Of a stretch of 64,000 bases of DNA, positions 13,124 through 25,169 are shown piece after piece. The notes beneath the pieces were generated by a model, which made no database searches, was not told the origin of the DNA, and worked only from the letters and a program-made list of their open reading frames with translations. Both the position numbers and the translations under genes were made by a program. The DNA is from Druceiella hillmani (taxonomy: Eukaryota > Arthropoda > Insecta > Lepidoptera > Hepialidae): the NCBI GenBank assembly GCA_039881145.1, contig JAYKKI010000003.1, positions 9,696,501-9,760,500 of the forward strand. The letters run 5' to 3'. Position 1 is the first letter of the stretch, and the number at the start of each line of letters is the position of its first letter.

Positions 13124-14730
13124 GCGCCGACATGGCATAAGAATGCATATGAATACCAAAAGATCCGATATATCTTATTATTAGTTAAATGATGGCAAAT
13201 GCTATGTTTATGCCTAACTTAAACTACATCACCAAAATTTAGTTTTGGATATCTTTTTATTTATCAATATTTACTGAATTTAATAATAAAAGCTAAATAT
13301 TTTATTATTTATTGGCAAAGGTAGTCGAAACCCAACTTTGTATACTTAGCACAACCAAAAGAATAAGTGTAATGTTTTATAAGGGTATAATAATTTAGTG
13401 TTGTATTTTAGAGAGTAATATTTTATATTTCTTTTAATCGACCATGGCAATGGACTTTATTATTCATAGATTTTATTCCATAGATGACAATTCAGAATCC
13501 AAAGACTTTAAAACTCCAGAAGATACCATGTGGTACAGCAGGCAGTCACATTTCCGAAAAGAGCCAACCATTGCCAACAACATGCAAACACTTAATGATT
13601 TTTTTCGTTTTGAGCTTAGAATTTACGAAATCATTTTTTAAATGTATCCTTATTTTTATTTGTTTTGTTTTTAATTTAAAATTATTCAAGTAATAAGTAC
13701 AATCGTATGGGTATTAGGAAAGTAAATCTGTATAGTAAATTATTTGATCAAATAAGACAAAACGTAAACGCACCTATTTACCCCAACTAGATGATCTATG
13801 TCAACTTTTGAGTTAATTTTCTATCGATTTTTGTTTTCTCGTAATTAATAAGTTTCACTTCTTTAATATAATTTTAATGAAAGATAATTTATATTAAATA
13901 GTATCTACTGTATACCTCTATACTCGTACTTCCCTTCTTAGTGAATATTTTTATATACGTTAGCACCTCTTTCTCAGTAATATTTAGCTCACATTTTGTA
14001 CATTTCATAAATTGTGAAATATTTTGATTAAATAAGCTATTATGCATTATGCTAAACTGTTTTCGAAATTCTTAATATTTTGTTTAAGAAATTGGGTAAT
14101 ATGTTCAATACTTCTCTTTATGTGTGTATATACTATTTTTATATTTTATTATCTGATACACTTCATCCTTTTAAATTAAGATCAAATTATTTTTTTATAA
14201 AAATTTTAAGTACCATCATATCTCTTGCTTTTCAATATAATTATATCTCAGATATATTCTTTAGAAGAAATGGCAGTATCCGTTTCCGCAACATCATCTG
14301 GTGTATTTTTAATGAGTACGCAACATTTTTTACTTTCTAATTTTATTTCAAATATATAATATGTTGAAATTCGTTTATTATACCCTGTCAAATAACCAAT
14401 GATTAAATATTAATTTTTTTTTCTTTAGTTTGTGAATTTATAATAACTTGGTAGTATCCTAAACCCAAATCTAAAGTTTTAAAATGTGAAATGTCTATCC
14501 AGGCTGTCATTAATATTCGGTAAAATATACATATTATCTTTAAGTTTTTAAAATTTTATACACTTCTATTTTTTTAGTTTTCTGATACTTTAACTTATTT
14601 TTGGATCAATATGAACTGACAAGCTCCAGGGAGAGGATCACATGAGTCCTTTACTTCTTTTCGAATTTCGAACTTCAAATGATAATACACTATATAATTT
14701 ATAAAGAGAAAATTATTATTATTTAATGTT
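13124..14730. other. AT-rich DNA, no gene seen
   Basis: Two overlapping 65-69-codon frames at 13444-13693 and one of 86 codons at 14080-14340 show no domain or coding signature. Confidence 0.6.
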
Positions 14731-14794
14731 AATCGGTGTAATGCATATCAATCGTAACAATCGCACAATCGGTGTAATACATATCAATCGTAAC
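14731..14794. repeat. 28-bp direct repeat, two copies
   Basis: AATCGGTGTAATGCATATCA and the following AATCGTAAC-type end at 14731-14758 recur at 14767-14794 with one substitution (TGCA to TACA), separated by 8 bases. Confidence 0.95.
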
Positions 14795-15755
14795 ATTTCA
14801 CTCTAAAAAACGTATCTTATTTTTTCTCATCTTACTATGGTGTTATCGTGATTCGATTTTATTTGACCCAAAATTATTTATCTCGCAATTATTAAACGTT
14901 TCTATTTGGAAGGGTTCCTGCAACATAATTTTCTGTGCTATTAATTAAAGTAGTAGACGTCTGTAATTCAACCGATACTAAAACGGTAGACATTTTTAAT
15001 CTTTGTGGGAAGGCGATCGAACTAATAAAAGCCTCTACTTTTTTATAATTTACTGACATTTCTAGTTATAATCATAATTTCTTGACTAAATTAAAAGAAA
15101 ATATTGTTTGTTTATGCTGTATAGGCGTTTTTACATATTGTCTTTTAAGATTTATTTTTATGGTAATTTTTGCTTCAATTCTTTGGAGTAATTTATTCTG
15201 AGTATTTTTTTTATCAAAATTAAACATACACAATTTAGGCCGAATGATTGTCTTGAACGTCTTTGTAAAAGAATTTTAATAACGTAATAATTTGTTTTTG
15301 TTGCAGGGTCGACTTTATTTGAAAGAGTAGAAATTTAAAAAAAAAAATAAAAATATCTATCCACTTTCTTCGAATTTATAAAACTTTTGTTCCGATCGTA
15401 AATTTACCTTTGATATTGCTATCACCCTTGACAGAATTATGACTACCGTCATCCTAGTAAATATGGCCAAAAAGTTCATCCTGGTAAAGATTATTCAATA
15501 GAAAAGGGCCGTTTATTGTTTTCTGACTGTATGAAATATTTGACCTAATCAACATGTGTTATTTTGCGGTGTTCTAAAACGACTTTAGTTATTAATATGC
15601 AAGATCCCAGCATTCTTAATATTATGTAATTGGGGTGAATTTTTAGAATCGATTCTGTTCGATTTAAGATTATAACTAAAAGTCGGGGTATTAGACTGCG
15701 TGTCAAACATGAAATGACAAAATATTATTAATAACTTTATTCAATTATTTAATTG
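14795..15755. other. AT-rich DNA, no gene seen
   Basis: No recognisable feature. Confidence 0.65.
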
Positions 15756-15817
15756 TTTTTATAAGCCTCAAAATAATTGTAATCTTTTGGTTACAATTAT
15801 TTTGAGGCTTATAAAAA
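15756..15817. repeat. Perfect inverted repeat, 27-bp arms, 8-base loop
   Basis: The left arm 15756-15782 is the exact reverse complement of 15791-15817 (core AAGCCTCAAAATAATTGTAA in the left arm). The loop is TCTTTTGG. The arms include non-AT sequence (GCCTC/GAGGC), so this is not a chance AT palindrome. It could be the relic of a foldback element, a template-switch mutation or a transcribed hairpin. Confidence 0.97.
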
Positions 15818-16564
15818 TAATTAAAATTTAATTGTGAAGTCCTATTTATTATGGTGAAATTTTTCTCTTCTATTGCTAATGAATGAATGAAAAGAACGTG
15901 CTCGTTCAAGGATTTTCGATTTTTGTAATCTCACTGTCTGCTCCGTAACCCCATATAGATAACTTAAAAAAAGGTATTAACATTTAGACATCATAGTTAT
16001 TTTTATTTGAAAATATTTGTTGGTCATGTACAGAGATTACTTACTTTTCCAATTCAGAAACTTCTAGCATTCTTAACGCTTTCAAAAAATTATACAGACA
16101 TCTCAAATTTGCATAATTTTAAACAGTTCGTACTTGTATTTTCAGTGCAGTTGTCATAAGTTATATCAATTAACTTTTGCCACATATAAAATCCGTTTGA
16201 TTATTATTAAGTGTAGTAATCAGTACCATGGTTGTACTCTCAGGTTTTCTAATTATAAGCGTAACTAAATTTCCGTTAATTGGATTGGATGGATAATATA
16301 AGATAATCCACGAACAGAGGTAGCTTATGTAAAAGATGAACGATTTTACTTTAAGTATGTTCACTACAGCCACGAGTATTTTCCCTTTAAAAGTTGAAAG
16401 AATATATTTTTAAAATTTCCGTACTGTATCTGCTCTACAAAATTACTTTATTATATAAATATATTATCCCCCATTACAATGTAAACTTTGTCTACCCTAA
16501 TTCATCCTATCTTAACCTAGTCTAATTTTTTCTTCGACTATGAGGAAACCCTTATAACTACTAC
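15818..16564. other. AT-rich DNA, no gene seen
   Basis: Only a short CTAA-type stretch near 16494-16530, of the same flavour as 4506-4697. Confidence 0.6.
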
Positions 16565-16645
16565 CACGTCTGCAGAGCAATAGAACGCTTGACTCATTGG
16601 GAAATGTGCCTAAAGGCCTACGGACTAAAACCTCCTCTTTTGGTG
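16565..16645 (+). mobile_element. Possible second tRNA-like SINE relic
   Basis: GCAGAGCAATAGAACGCTTG (16572-16591) resembles a degraded pol III A box region. It is followed by a stretch where a B box would be expected (ACTAAAACCTCCTCTTTTGG), but TTCGA is lost. Weak resemblance; could be coincidental. Confidence 0.25.
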
Positions 16646-16985
16646 CTATAATAGACCTTTTAATAAAGTGTTGCACATTATATTACACATATAAGAAGAA
16701 ACTGATTTGTTTTGGAATTTCAGTTATAATATTTCCCAGATAATGAGTTAACGCATTTCTGACATAGTAGGCTTCCCATCAACATCATTCTTTATTTTTC
16801 CTCGCACGTTATGCTCATAACCTTCTTAATTGCTCCTAAAGACATGATCGGCTATTTCTAAAAACGTATTGTGTGTCCGTTAAACGTTCATGTTCTGCAA
16901 GTATGTTTTTCTATTCTGTCCAATAACAATCACTCTTGTGGTTTTTACTAGCAACCTAACAGATTTAATGATCCGTAGCCTATGG

Positions 16986-17046
16986 GACCAGATTTATGGG
17001 GGTCATCAATACTCTGCGTGACCAGGTTTATGGAGTTAATCAATAC
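16986..17046. repeat. Imperfect direct repeat, 34-bp period
   Basis: GACCAGATTTATGGGGGTCA (16986 on) and GACCAGGTTTATGGAGTTAA (17020 on), each followed by TCAATAC, form two copies with about five differences over 27 bases. Confidence 0.85.
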
Positions 17047-17399
17047 CAGTTTTGGAGTTTTCCATGCTGTAAAAAATTCTTCATATACAAAATTAATTTT
17101 GATATAGGTAAAAGTATCTTATATCTTAGCTTGAACTATAAGCCAATCCTGTAATAGCCTCGGTTTAGTAGTCACTCGTGATGCTTAAACAAACATACTA
17201 AAAAGTAAATGAGAAATAGACAAACAAACCGTCATTTAAAATATATTTTCATATTCGTCATTCAGGAAGTTAATAAAAAAGAGTTTAAATTTGAATTGAA
17301 GGATTATTTCATTGAAGCTTAAAAATATATTTGCCTTTCTATTTAAACCTTTCTTCTTTTCTTGTTCCTTATACTTAAAAAGTCATCTATCTTTTAGAT

Positions 17400-17640
17400 A
17401 GACAATAAAGTTAGAAAAAATGTTTTGTGTTCAGAAAAGAACCTAAATCTTCATTTTCTTACATCTTTGTCTATCTATATGTCTACTCATTTGCTTACGT
17501 GACAAAAAAAATAATGGATGGATTGAAACAAAACCACTTTTAAAAAATATGTTCGATGCGCAGAAATTTCTGTTACGGTTTCATGCTAAAATAGATTGTA
17601 TCTGAAAATTTTCTTTATGTCAAATTTTTTTCCTTACTGT
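17400..17640. repeat. Possible arthropod interspersed repeat fragment
   Basis: The combination of GTCTATCTATATGTCTACTC with a downstream AATGGATGGATTGAAACAAA phrase is typical of abundant arthropod interspersed repeats containing 'ggatcgattgaaacaaaa'-like strings. I recognise the style, not a specific family. Confidence 0.25.
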
Positions 17641-17759
17641 AACTAGAAGTCGCAAAGTCATTATTTTAATGTGGGCGTCTATGTTGTTAGTTTACACATC
17701 TGTGGAACAAATAATGTATTTGCTTGGCTAAACTAACCAATATATAATACTTATTTGTT

Positions 17760-17895
17760 TTGGCCGCATCACGCGATAGTTGCGCAACGTTGGGTTTCAT
17801 GAGATCGGGATGCAATGAGGCTGTGAATAAGGTCGTGACTGGCACCATCGTAAAATGCAACGCGTTTGTTACACGGCATCATTTTCGTTGTTATT
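17760..17895. promoter_or_regulatory. GC-richer island with palindromic C/EBP-type site
   Basis: CpG-containing, GC-richer stretch in strongly AT-rich flanks. GTTGCGCAAC at 17779-17788 is a perfect palindrome containing the optimal bZIP C/EBP consensus TTGCGCAA. Candidate enhancer; function is inference. Confidence 0.35.
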
Positions 17896-18261
17896 TTAGT
17901 TTAAAGTCGACATAGTCAGGGATTTTATGTTTGACTAACTTTTGTTTGCAGCTTTCTTAAGGATGTAAAAACAGTTATCATTCCTATCATTATCATCACT
18001 AGCTCTGATAATTTAACTGCTTTCAAATTTTTTGCTACTCTTTTTGAAACTTTGAATAATAAAAAAACCTCCTTTTTTGTGTTTATAAATTTTAATAGAT
18101 CGTCATTTGGTATTTATGTAAACCGTTTGTAGTTTTGTGTACAGAGATTCCCTTTTCCTAAAACCTTAATATTAAAATATTTCCTTGCATTTTTTTTGTT
18201 GATGTTGATAGAAAAACAGTTTTTTATTATCACTTACTTTAAACCTTTTATTACGTTCGTA
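17896..18261. other. AT-rich DNA, no gene seen
   Basis: No recognisable feature. Confidence 0.6.
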
Positions 18262-18321
18262 ACATACGTGACTTTTTTTATATATTTCCTGTTTCATGAT
18301 ATCTGTTTTCGTCACGTATGT
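18262..18321. repeat. Inverted repeat, 11-bp perfect arms, 38-base loop
   Basis: ACATACGTGAC (18262-18272) and GTCACGTATGT (18311-18321) are exact reverse complements. The stem is short for a miRNA precursor and there is no extended pairing. Confidence 0.85.
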
Positions 18322-18922
18322 ATATGGCTCTATAAGAATAAAGCTAAACTTTTTTTCTCATGGTATTTTATTTTTAATCACATTCAATAATATATTTGTC
18401 GCAAACTCATGTGAAAAAATCAGGTTTTAGTTTTTATAACCACAAGCCAATTGACCGTAATCAGGTATTGAAATTCTTATTCTTTCACTTTATGAACTCC
18501 AAGTTTTGTGAAATAACTGTTTTAAAAATGAAGTTTTTAGGTTCTTTGTTAGTAAACATACTATCTACTTGTTTGCAGCCTAATGTTGGGTAAAATTATA
18601 ATAATAAGAAATTAAAATAAAACGATAAAAACTAGGATCGATACGTCTATTTAATTTCATCCACATAGATAATGGGCCACTATTTATTTACCTGTTTTAA
18701 TTTTTGGCTTCAGCTGCTAAAGTTGCTTATAAATCCACAAAAAAATGATTTTAATTTTTATGACGAAGTATGAATTAATCACTGTGGTGCTAAATATCAA
18801 GAATTTAACGTGAAAATTTCTCAATTTTAATGATAATATCGTGATAAAATACATTTTTTTACAGTTTTCTATAAAATTATAGAAAATTTCTTAATAATAA
18901 GTCAATAAAAATTTTCTTGTAT

Positions 18923-18954
18923 ATTTTTAATAATAGTAACCTATTATTAAAAAT
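18923..18954. repeat. Perfect inverted repeat, 14-bp arms, 4-base loop
   Basis: ATTTTTAATAATAG (18923-18936), loop TAAC, CTATTATTAAAAAT (18941-18954). Entirely AT-rich except the loop-closing G:C, so chance is more likely than for the other hairpins. Confidence 0.85.
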
Positions 18955-21479
18955 GTTGTTTCTTGTTTAATTGTTTTCTAGAATTACAAGCCGTGTATTC
19001 AACTTATTATTTTAGAAGAAAAAGCAATTGGAATTTTTTCAGAAAATTCTAAATATGTTTTGTCCATATGTTGAATTAATATAAATTCAATATCATTCTC
19101 AATAACATAATCTGACATGTTCAAAAATTACTGATTCAATACGGTACTATGTTAAACAGAAACAGGAAGTAAAAAAAAATATAAATCGAGTTAGAACAAT
19201 GGCTGTAAAAGTTGTATAATTAGCGCCGCCCACACTATTCACATCAACTCAACTATTAAGAATTTATTAAAATTATGTATGAAACAATCGTTGTGTGAAA
19301 TTTGGGTTAACGTAGCTTAAAAGTCACTGCGAATAACTATTTAAAGAAATCGATTTATTTCGATCGCTTGTCACAATTTTTTTTTATTTACAACATATTC
19401 GATAAGTAGTAGTATATCGGATTATACTGATTAATTAATATTTATAATATATAATGCACTTTATAAAGCTTAAATTAGACTTTTTAAAACAATCACCATA
19501 ACTAGAATTTTTCTGTTTATTACTATATATCTTTTAAAAAGGTTCTGGTACGTTTGGTAAACATGCATATGTAAATGCTGCTACTATTAAGTTAGTAAAC
19601 ACTAAAATAAATAAAAAAAATTATTTTCAATAAAAATATAAATAAATTTGTTAAGGAAAAATTTCCTATTGCTTACACATTGTTTCTTTCTTTAGGTTAA
19701 TGCATGTAAAGATCGGACTATTACCTCATATAAAAAGTAGAGATATATGTGTGTTACCACATACACATAGGTCACAAAACAACCAATTGGTCACTTATAT
19801 GTAATTGAAAAAGTATAGTTGATAACAGTTTTGAAATTATGCCCACCTTCTTGTCTCAAAAGTTTAAATTTCTGTTATCAATTCCTCATATCTTGGCCAT
19901 TGGTAAATAAATCTTGGCCAGGAAAAAAAATTCTTCTCTGGAAAACCTCCACTGAAATTTTAATCATATAACATTTAACAAATCATTATGAAAGATTATT
20001 GAATTCAACAACTGTATTACGGACTTGTCTAACAAATATACTATTTTATCACAAATGCAAATTAAATATAGAGCAAAATATAATATAAATTATTAACTTA
20101 ATATAAATTCCATAAGAAAATTCGAGATCAAATCAGACAACATTAGGGCGTGGTATAAAACAGATTTTGACCTAGAGCAATGAAGGTACTTTAGATTGTT
20201 CTTAAATAAGTATATCTATATGAATATAAACACCAAATGTAACATATTTCCACGTATAGAAACACGTTTACTTTAATTAATTGAAACTACTTAGACACTA
20301 CAACTAGATGGTCCTTTCTCCGATAAAGGATATTATCAATTTGGTTTCCGCCAAATACATAATTTTTTTGTCAAACTAGTCTTACGAGAAATTGAATAAT
20401 TTTACCAAACCTAGTATATCGATGTAGATTGCTTAAAATGTTTCATTTAGGTTATGAAGTCTAATAATTTAGCTATTATTTTATTCCTCTCTTACTTTAA
20501 TTTACGTTAAGGAATATTTTTAAATCTACATTAATCTATATAAAAATTAATATTTTTGCGATCTAATCCAAAGTATTAGACAACTTATACAAATTTCTGA
20601 TGACTTATTCAATATTTTTATGAGAAATTTTTCCTCTCCCTTAAAATAATAGGAAAACAGGAGCCTTAAATTTGCTTTTTACTAAAAACTGAATCCATTA
20701 CTCAACTTAGATTTTTGATTTTTTACTCTACTACGATCCAAATCTCCACAGTCTATTTTTTCTTCTTTAAGATCATTAAGAAAAATACACGTAGCTTACT
20801 TCACACTTAGTAAAATTCTGTCGATAAACTGTGTTTGTAAAGAAGTGGGAAAACTCTAAGGTGCCTCATATCTGTATAGACCGAAAGTAAACCGTAAATT
20901 TACATTACGTACGAGTATTATCTTTGCTAGTTTTACTGTTCATTAGGTGCAATAAAAAGGAATACAAAGGAGTTGAGCATCTCGAAAGCGAGCCAAGTAG
21001 CCGCCTTACTATGATAGTTTAGGAAATTTTAGCCAATAAGGTAATTTTCTTTTGAGCACCGATGTTGTTTGTAAAGCTAACAAAATTTTAAAACGACACT
21101 TTGATCTTGGAAGACAAACAGTTGACACAGTTTAATAAACATGACCTATTCAAAATATGTATGAAATAATTAATTTTTTTGTGACCTTCTTAATAGAGTA
21201 AGTTCCTAGTATTGTAACAGTCAAATAACAATTAGATATTGTTAATTTACCTATACACTCTATGGTCCACCGAGCCGGATGAACACACCAATTTAATTGT
21301 GAATATATATCGAAATATTCAAGTGACGTAAAGTTATACAGTGTGACAGCCGCAAACTGTAAAGACAATTCATTAAAAACAATATACAATTTTGAATATT
21401 TGGTATAACAACGATCATTAAACACAAAGTGAATAAAAATAATTAACGAAAAAGACTCCAATCAATGAATATATAAAAA
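18955..21479. other. AT-rich DNA, no gene seen
   Basis: Stop-rich on both strands. A 103-codon minus-strand frame at 21150-21461 has no recognisable domain. No LTR of the downstream Bel/Pao relic could be delimited here. Confidence 0.6.
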
Positions 21480-22024
21480 TACACGACAAAAATCAGCAGT
21501 CATGAGGCGTGAGCTAAACAAAGCAGATGTCATCCCTCCAGAGCCAAAGGACGATTCTCATCACCAAGATCGACGTTATCTCATCTACAACAAATACAGT
21601 CAATACGGCTGCAGTCAAAATTATCAACATTGCAACGATAAAGATAAATGAATAAATATCTTGTCCTTTCCTATATAATAATCTACAATATTAGCCTTGA
21701 AAGCAGTCCTATTGTGAAATAACTTTTTAAATTGCACTGCGAAATAGATAAAAGATTTATCAAAATGCCAGATACTTCAATATTAATTAATTTAAAAAGC
21801 AAAGAACAGTACTTAAAACGAAATTCACACAATTTTTCAATTATATTCACAATAACTAACAATAATAACCACAAAAAAAAAAATTACGTTTAAAAAATAT
21901 AAACTATTATATATACTAGATCAATTTGAAGAAATCCAAATAAATATAGACGAATTGACTAATGAGAGTTACTTGAAAAATTGTATTATGCACAAGTCAC
22001 TTATACCCAGAATATAATAGATAA

Positions 22025-22500
22025 AATGAATCCAATGCTGTCAACATTTGCACAACGTATCGCACACTCAAATGAAATACATAATTCAAATACGATGCGA
22101 CCACACCGTATAAAACTACCAAAGGTTTAACTTGTAACCTTTAACGGCTCATATAAAAAATGGAAAGATTTCTATACAAATTTTAAACGATTCATCCATA
22201 ATCAACTGTAGCACTCTGAATTAGAAAAATTCCAATATTTAAAATCTAGTCTGAGTGGCGAGGCAGTAGGTGTAATTGAAACATTGGAAGCATCTGAGGA
22301 AAATTATTTAGTTGCGTAGGAATCGCGGAAAGCCTGTTTCGATAATAAACGCGAATTCACACAAAATCACATTTTTACATTACTTAAATTACTAACGATG
22401 AATAAGGAATCTGTTGTCAAATTAAAAAAGTTTCTAGATACGATTTTAACCCACATGCGATCTTTAAAGTCATTAGGTGAAACCGAAAATAAATTAAAAC
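22025..22500 (+). pseudogene. Bel/Pao gag relic (DUF1759-like)
   Basis: One frame gives RIKLPKV, stop, then FNGSYKKWKDFY (22140-22175), FIHNQL, a stop, LEKFQYLKSSLSGEA (22221-22265), VIETLEASEENY and CFDNKREF (22337-22360), then KKFLDTILTHMRSLKSLGE. This is the familiar Bel/Pao gag sequence order (LP-x-F-G-x-W-x-F, then EKFQYL-x-S-L-x-GEA, then FDN+R). At least three in-frame stops interrupt it, so no protein is made. Gag normally forms the virus-like particle that packages the element RNA. Confidence 0.92.
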
Positions 22501-22639
22501 ACCCATACAGAATGGCAAAAGTCTATTCAAGGCACCGAAAGCTCAAAGAATGACGGCCATAAGTGCAGATTTAAACCAAACAAACAACCAAACAAACATG
22601 CATAAAAAACAAGCATTTACCACCACACAAAAAATTAGC

Positions 22640-23475
22640 TAGTGCATTATTTGTAAAGAAAATTGAACACCGTAGTAGGGACTGTTAATGATCAGGATGT
22701 TAGAAATTCGGGAAGAAACATAATATATTATTACACTACAATAACGTGAATAACTACGATATTCAACAAAATTCAAAGAATTCGGAAAGAGATGAATCTC
22801 AAACATAAAGGTGCATAGTGTCATAGCAGCTACGTAGATTTTATTAGTGAAGGCATTAATTAATATAAAAGTATAGAATGGTGAAATTATTCAAGCTCCA
22901 GTGTTACTGAACAATGGATAAAAATCGCATTTAAACATGAAAAACAAGCGGACCAATTAAAATTATCATTCGAAAATATTAGGTAGATGATTTATATTAG
23001 CTAGAAGCTCGTATCAAACATACAGTAAAAACGAAAATCCAATCAAAATTTATCAATTAGAACGAAATAGTAGAATTTTTAATCCTTTCAGGAGTTTTTA
23101 ACCATTTAGCAAATTAATATATGAATAAATGCGTTCTCAAAATACCTCACAATATAAAACTCGCCAATCCGATATTTTTTGAACTGAGTGAAATTGATGC
23201 GTTACTCGGGGCCGAAATATTTTATGAGGACGTATGCGCTGGAAATAAAGAAATTCCAGGACGTAAGGCGCTATTATATAATACAAAATTAGGCTGAATA
23301 ATTAGGCTACGATGAAAAAATATCGAAAAATAATAACTGCATGCTAACGTTTAAGTCACTACATAAAGCAGATTAAAATTTTGGGAAAAAGAGCAAAGAG
23401 AAAAAAGGGTATTATTATTCGAGGAAGAATACCAAGTAGAAGAATATTTTAAACTTACCACTCAACGAGATAATA
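22640..23475 (+). pseudogene. Bel/Pao zinc knuckle, protease and pre-RT relic
   Basis: CIICKEN at 22643-22663 looks like the first half of a gag zinc knuckle. APVLLNNG at 22895-22918 aligns with the protease active-site block, which in live elements reads LLDSG or LLDTG; the catalytic Asp is replaced by Asn. ANPIFFELSEIDALLGAEIF (23160-23223) and PGRKALLYNTKLG (from 23251) match the Bel/Pao 'IDLLIGAD-x-F ... TKLGW' block, with TGG changed to TGA after TKLG. FWEKEQREKRVLLFEEEYQV (from 23378) and YFKLTTQRDN match the linker before RT. Several stops and frameshifts separate the blocks. Confidence 0.88.
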
Positions 23476-23499
23476 GGTCAGTTTAATGAAAAAAAAATA

Positions 23500-23990
23500 G
23501 AAATCTAGGTAAATCATGCAAAAGCGCCGAGAAACAATTCTACCCATTAGAGAAAAATTCAATGAAAATCTAGTTAAACACAGTGAATTGAAGGTATGCC
23601 TGAAGCTATCCCTCTAGGACACATGAACAGTATCACTTCACAGGAAATTGAAGAACACCGTTTTTTCCCACCACATCATCCCATTATTAAAGAATCAAGC
23701 TCAACCACTAAAATAATTCTTTGAAATTCTTTAAACGATTACATAAAAGTCGGTGCCGTCGTTTAAAGCACAAGCTTTGAAATAATAATAAATGTACGAA
23801 TTATTAATTTTATGGCGGGAAAATAACAACTATAAGTCACAAATGTTTACGATCTTAGTAGTCTTATACGGCTGTGTATCGGCACCATGTAAATTGACAT
23901 CGAACAACTTTGAGACTGTAGAGACTGCAGATGAGATACCTGCTAACATCATTATCTATTTACGGAAGGTATATCTCGAACAAAAGCGCT
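23500..23990 (+). pseudogene. Bel/Pao reverse transcriptase, internally deleted relic
   Basis: PPHHPIIKESSSTTKI (23667-23715) is the start of the Bel/Pao RT (PHH-x-V-x-KESSTTTK). ILWRENN (about 23806-23827) and YGCVSAPC (23867-23890) match the later 'LWRE ... VTYG-x-x-SAP' block, and PANIIIYLRKVYLEQKR follows. The roughly 90-codon segment that normally lies between KESSTTTK and LWRE, plus the catalytic YVDD region, is largely lost, showing internal deletion as well as point decay. Confidence 0.85.
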
Positions 23991-24600
23991 AGGCATTCAG
24001 TGGAACCGAATACATCATAAAATCGCATACAAGGAGAAGGATGAGATAAATCTGAAAGTCACTAAATGTCACTTCTTTTCAAATATTGCGCGTATTCATA
24101 TTCCAATAGATGTTAGGCCCGGTAGCAGTTTGCGACTAAATGCCAATAAAAAAATTGTGGCAATGCAACTTTGGATGGGATGATTTATTACCTGAAGATA
24201 TACGGACCTCTTGGATGACGATTTAACAACAATCGGTCCTAAATAAAATCACATTTTCAAAAAAAATTATAATAGCGAATGCTCAGTACGTTGAAATTCA
24301 TAGATTCTGTGACGCTAGTGAAAAGGCATATGGAGCATACATTTATGTGAGATCTATAGACGACACCGGAGAAATATTTACAAATATATTATATTCAAAA
24401 ATCAAATTGCCCCACTAAAAACAATATCATTACCTAAGTTGGAACTATGTGCGGCATTATTACTCTCACAACTCGTAAATACTGTCTTGCTCCTCTTTGT
24501 CGAACAACTTACGTAGTATTTTTGTGGTCTAATTCATCGATGGTTTTGCGATGGATTAATACGCAGCCATATATACTCAAAACTTTTGTTACTAACCGAA
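23985..24600 (+). pseudogene. Bel/Pao connection and RNase H domain relic
   Basis: ALGIQWN (23985-24005), FFSNIARI, then CNFGWDDLLPEDIRTSW (24162-24213) correspond to the post-RT A17-like region. RFCDASEKAYGAYIYVRSID (24301-24360) holds the RNase H 'H-x-FCDAS-x-x-AYGA' motif with the catalytic Asp kept. SLPKLELCAALLLSQLV (24426-24476) carries the next RNase H motif with its catalytic Glu. SMVLRWINTQPYILKTFV (about 24537-24590) is the third block. The domain is readable but split between frames and interrupted by stops. Confidence 0.92.
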
Positions 24601-24604
24601 TTTT

Positions 24605-25150
24605 ATAAATTAGAGAATCGATAAAAACAAGCCATTAGAGACATGTGCCGCCTCAGGAGTATATGATAGACGATCTTTTAAGTGGACAACTACCATTAGA
24701 ATTTCAAAACAATAGTCGGAAATGTTCTTCACATTTCCCGAATGGGTACGACAAGATATGGGTGAATGGCCAAACATTATCGTAGAAGTGGTACCATTAA
24801 AGGAGTTAAAACCGATAATTATGACAGCCATTAGAGACACAAATTCATTTTTATGAAACACTCTTCAGTCGTTCAAATCAAACGTGTTTTAGCTTATACA
24901 TTGCGATTTGAAAATAATACCATGAAACACCAGCCTATATCTTTTGGATACCTTTTGCTATATTCGATTGTAAAAACGACCCAACAAGGATGTTTTAAGA
25001 ACAAAATTAAACAATTATCCACTACGGGGTTACAACAGTAAAATTCGGGCATGCAATTTATTTTTAAATAAAGATGGACTTATTCCTGTAGGCAGATTAA
25101 ATAATTCAACATTTTTATGCTCTTGTAAGTTCTCAATTATCTTACCTAAG
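24605..25150 (+). pseudogene. Bel/Pao RNase H end and integrase N-terminal relic
   Basis: Residual blocks include EFQNNSRKCSSHFPNGYDKI (degraded 'GPEWL' region), a FSSFKRVLAYTLRF-like block at about 24860-24916 matching 'SF-x-KL-RV-AYCLRF', and IPVGRLNNSTF (25081-25115) plus IILPK (25136-25150), matching the 'GLIRVGGRL-x-NS ... LLPK' block just upstream of the integrase zinc finger. The element stops there; no DDE core is visible. Confidence 0.85.
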
Positions 25151-25169
25151 ACTCAGAAGGTTACTGAAT

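Larger units (their letters stand above)
21480..25150 (+). mobile_element. Degenerate Bel/Pao-type LTR retrotransposon
   Basis: Collinear blocks of a Bel/Pao polyprotein can be read on the + strand in the canonical order: gag, CIIC zinc-knuckle relic, aspartic protease, RT fragments, RNase H and the start of the integrase zinc-binding region. The blocks shift between frames and carry many stops, and the RT palm including its YVDD-type motif is missing, so the element is dead. The 5' boundary is approximate: GC-richer sequence begins at about 21490. I found no LTR, primer-binding site or target duplication by eye. The 3' end (rest of integrase and the 3' LTR) is absent, because a Jockey LINE relic begins at about 25170. 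Confidence 0.93.

Noticed and set aside
18262..18321. Possible pre-miRNA
   Set aside because: Only 11 bp of pairing with a 38-base unpaired loop; far below what miRNA processing needs.
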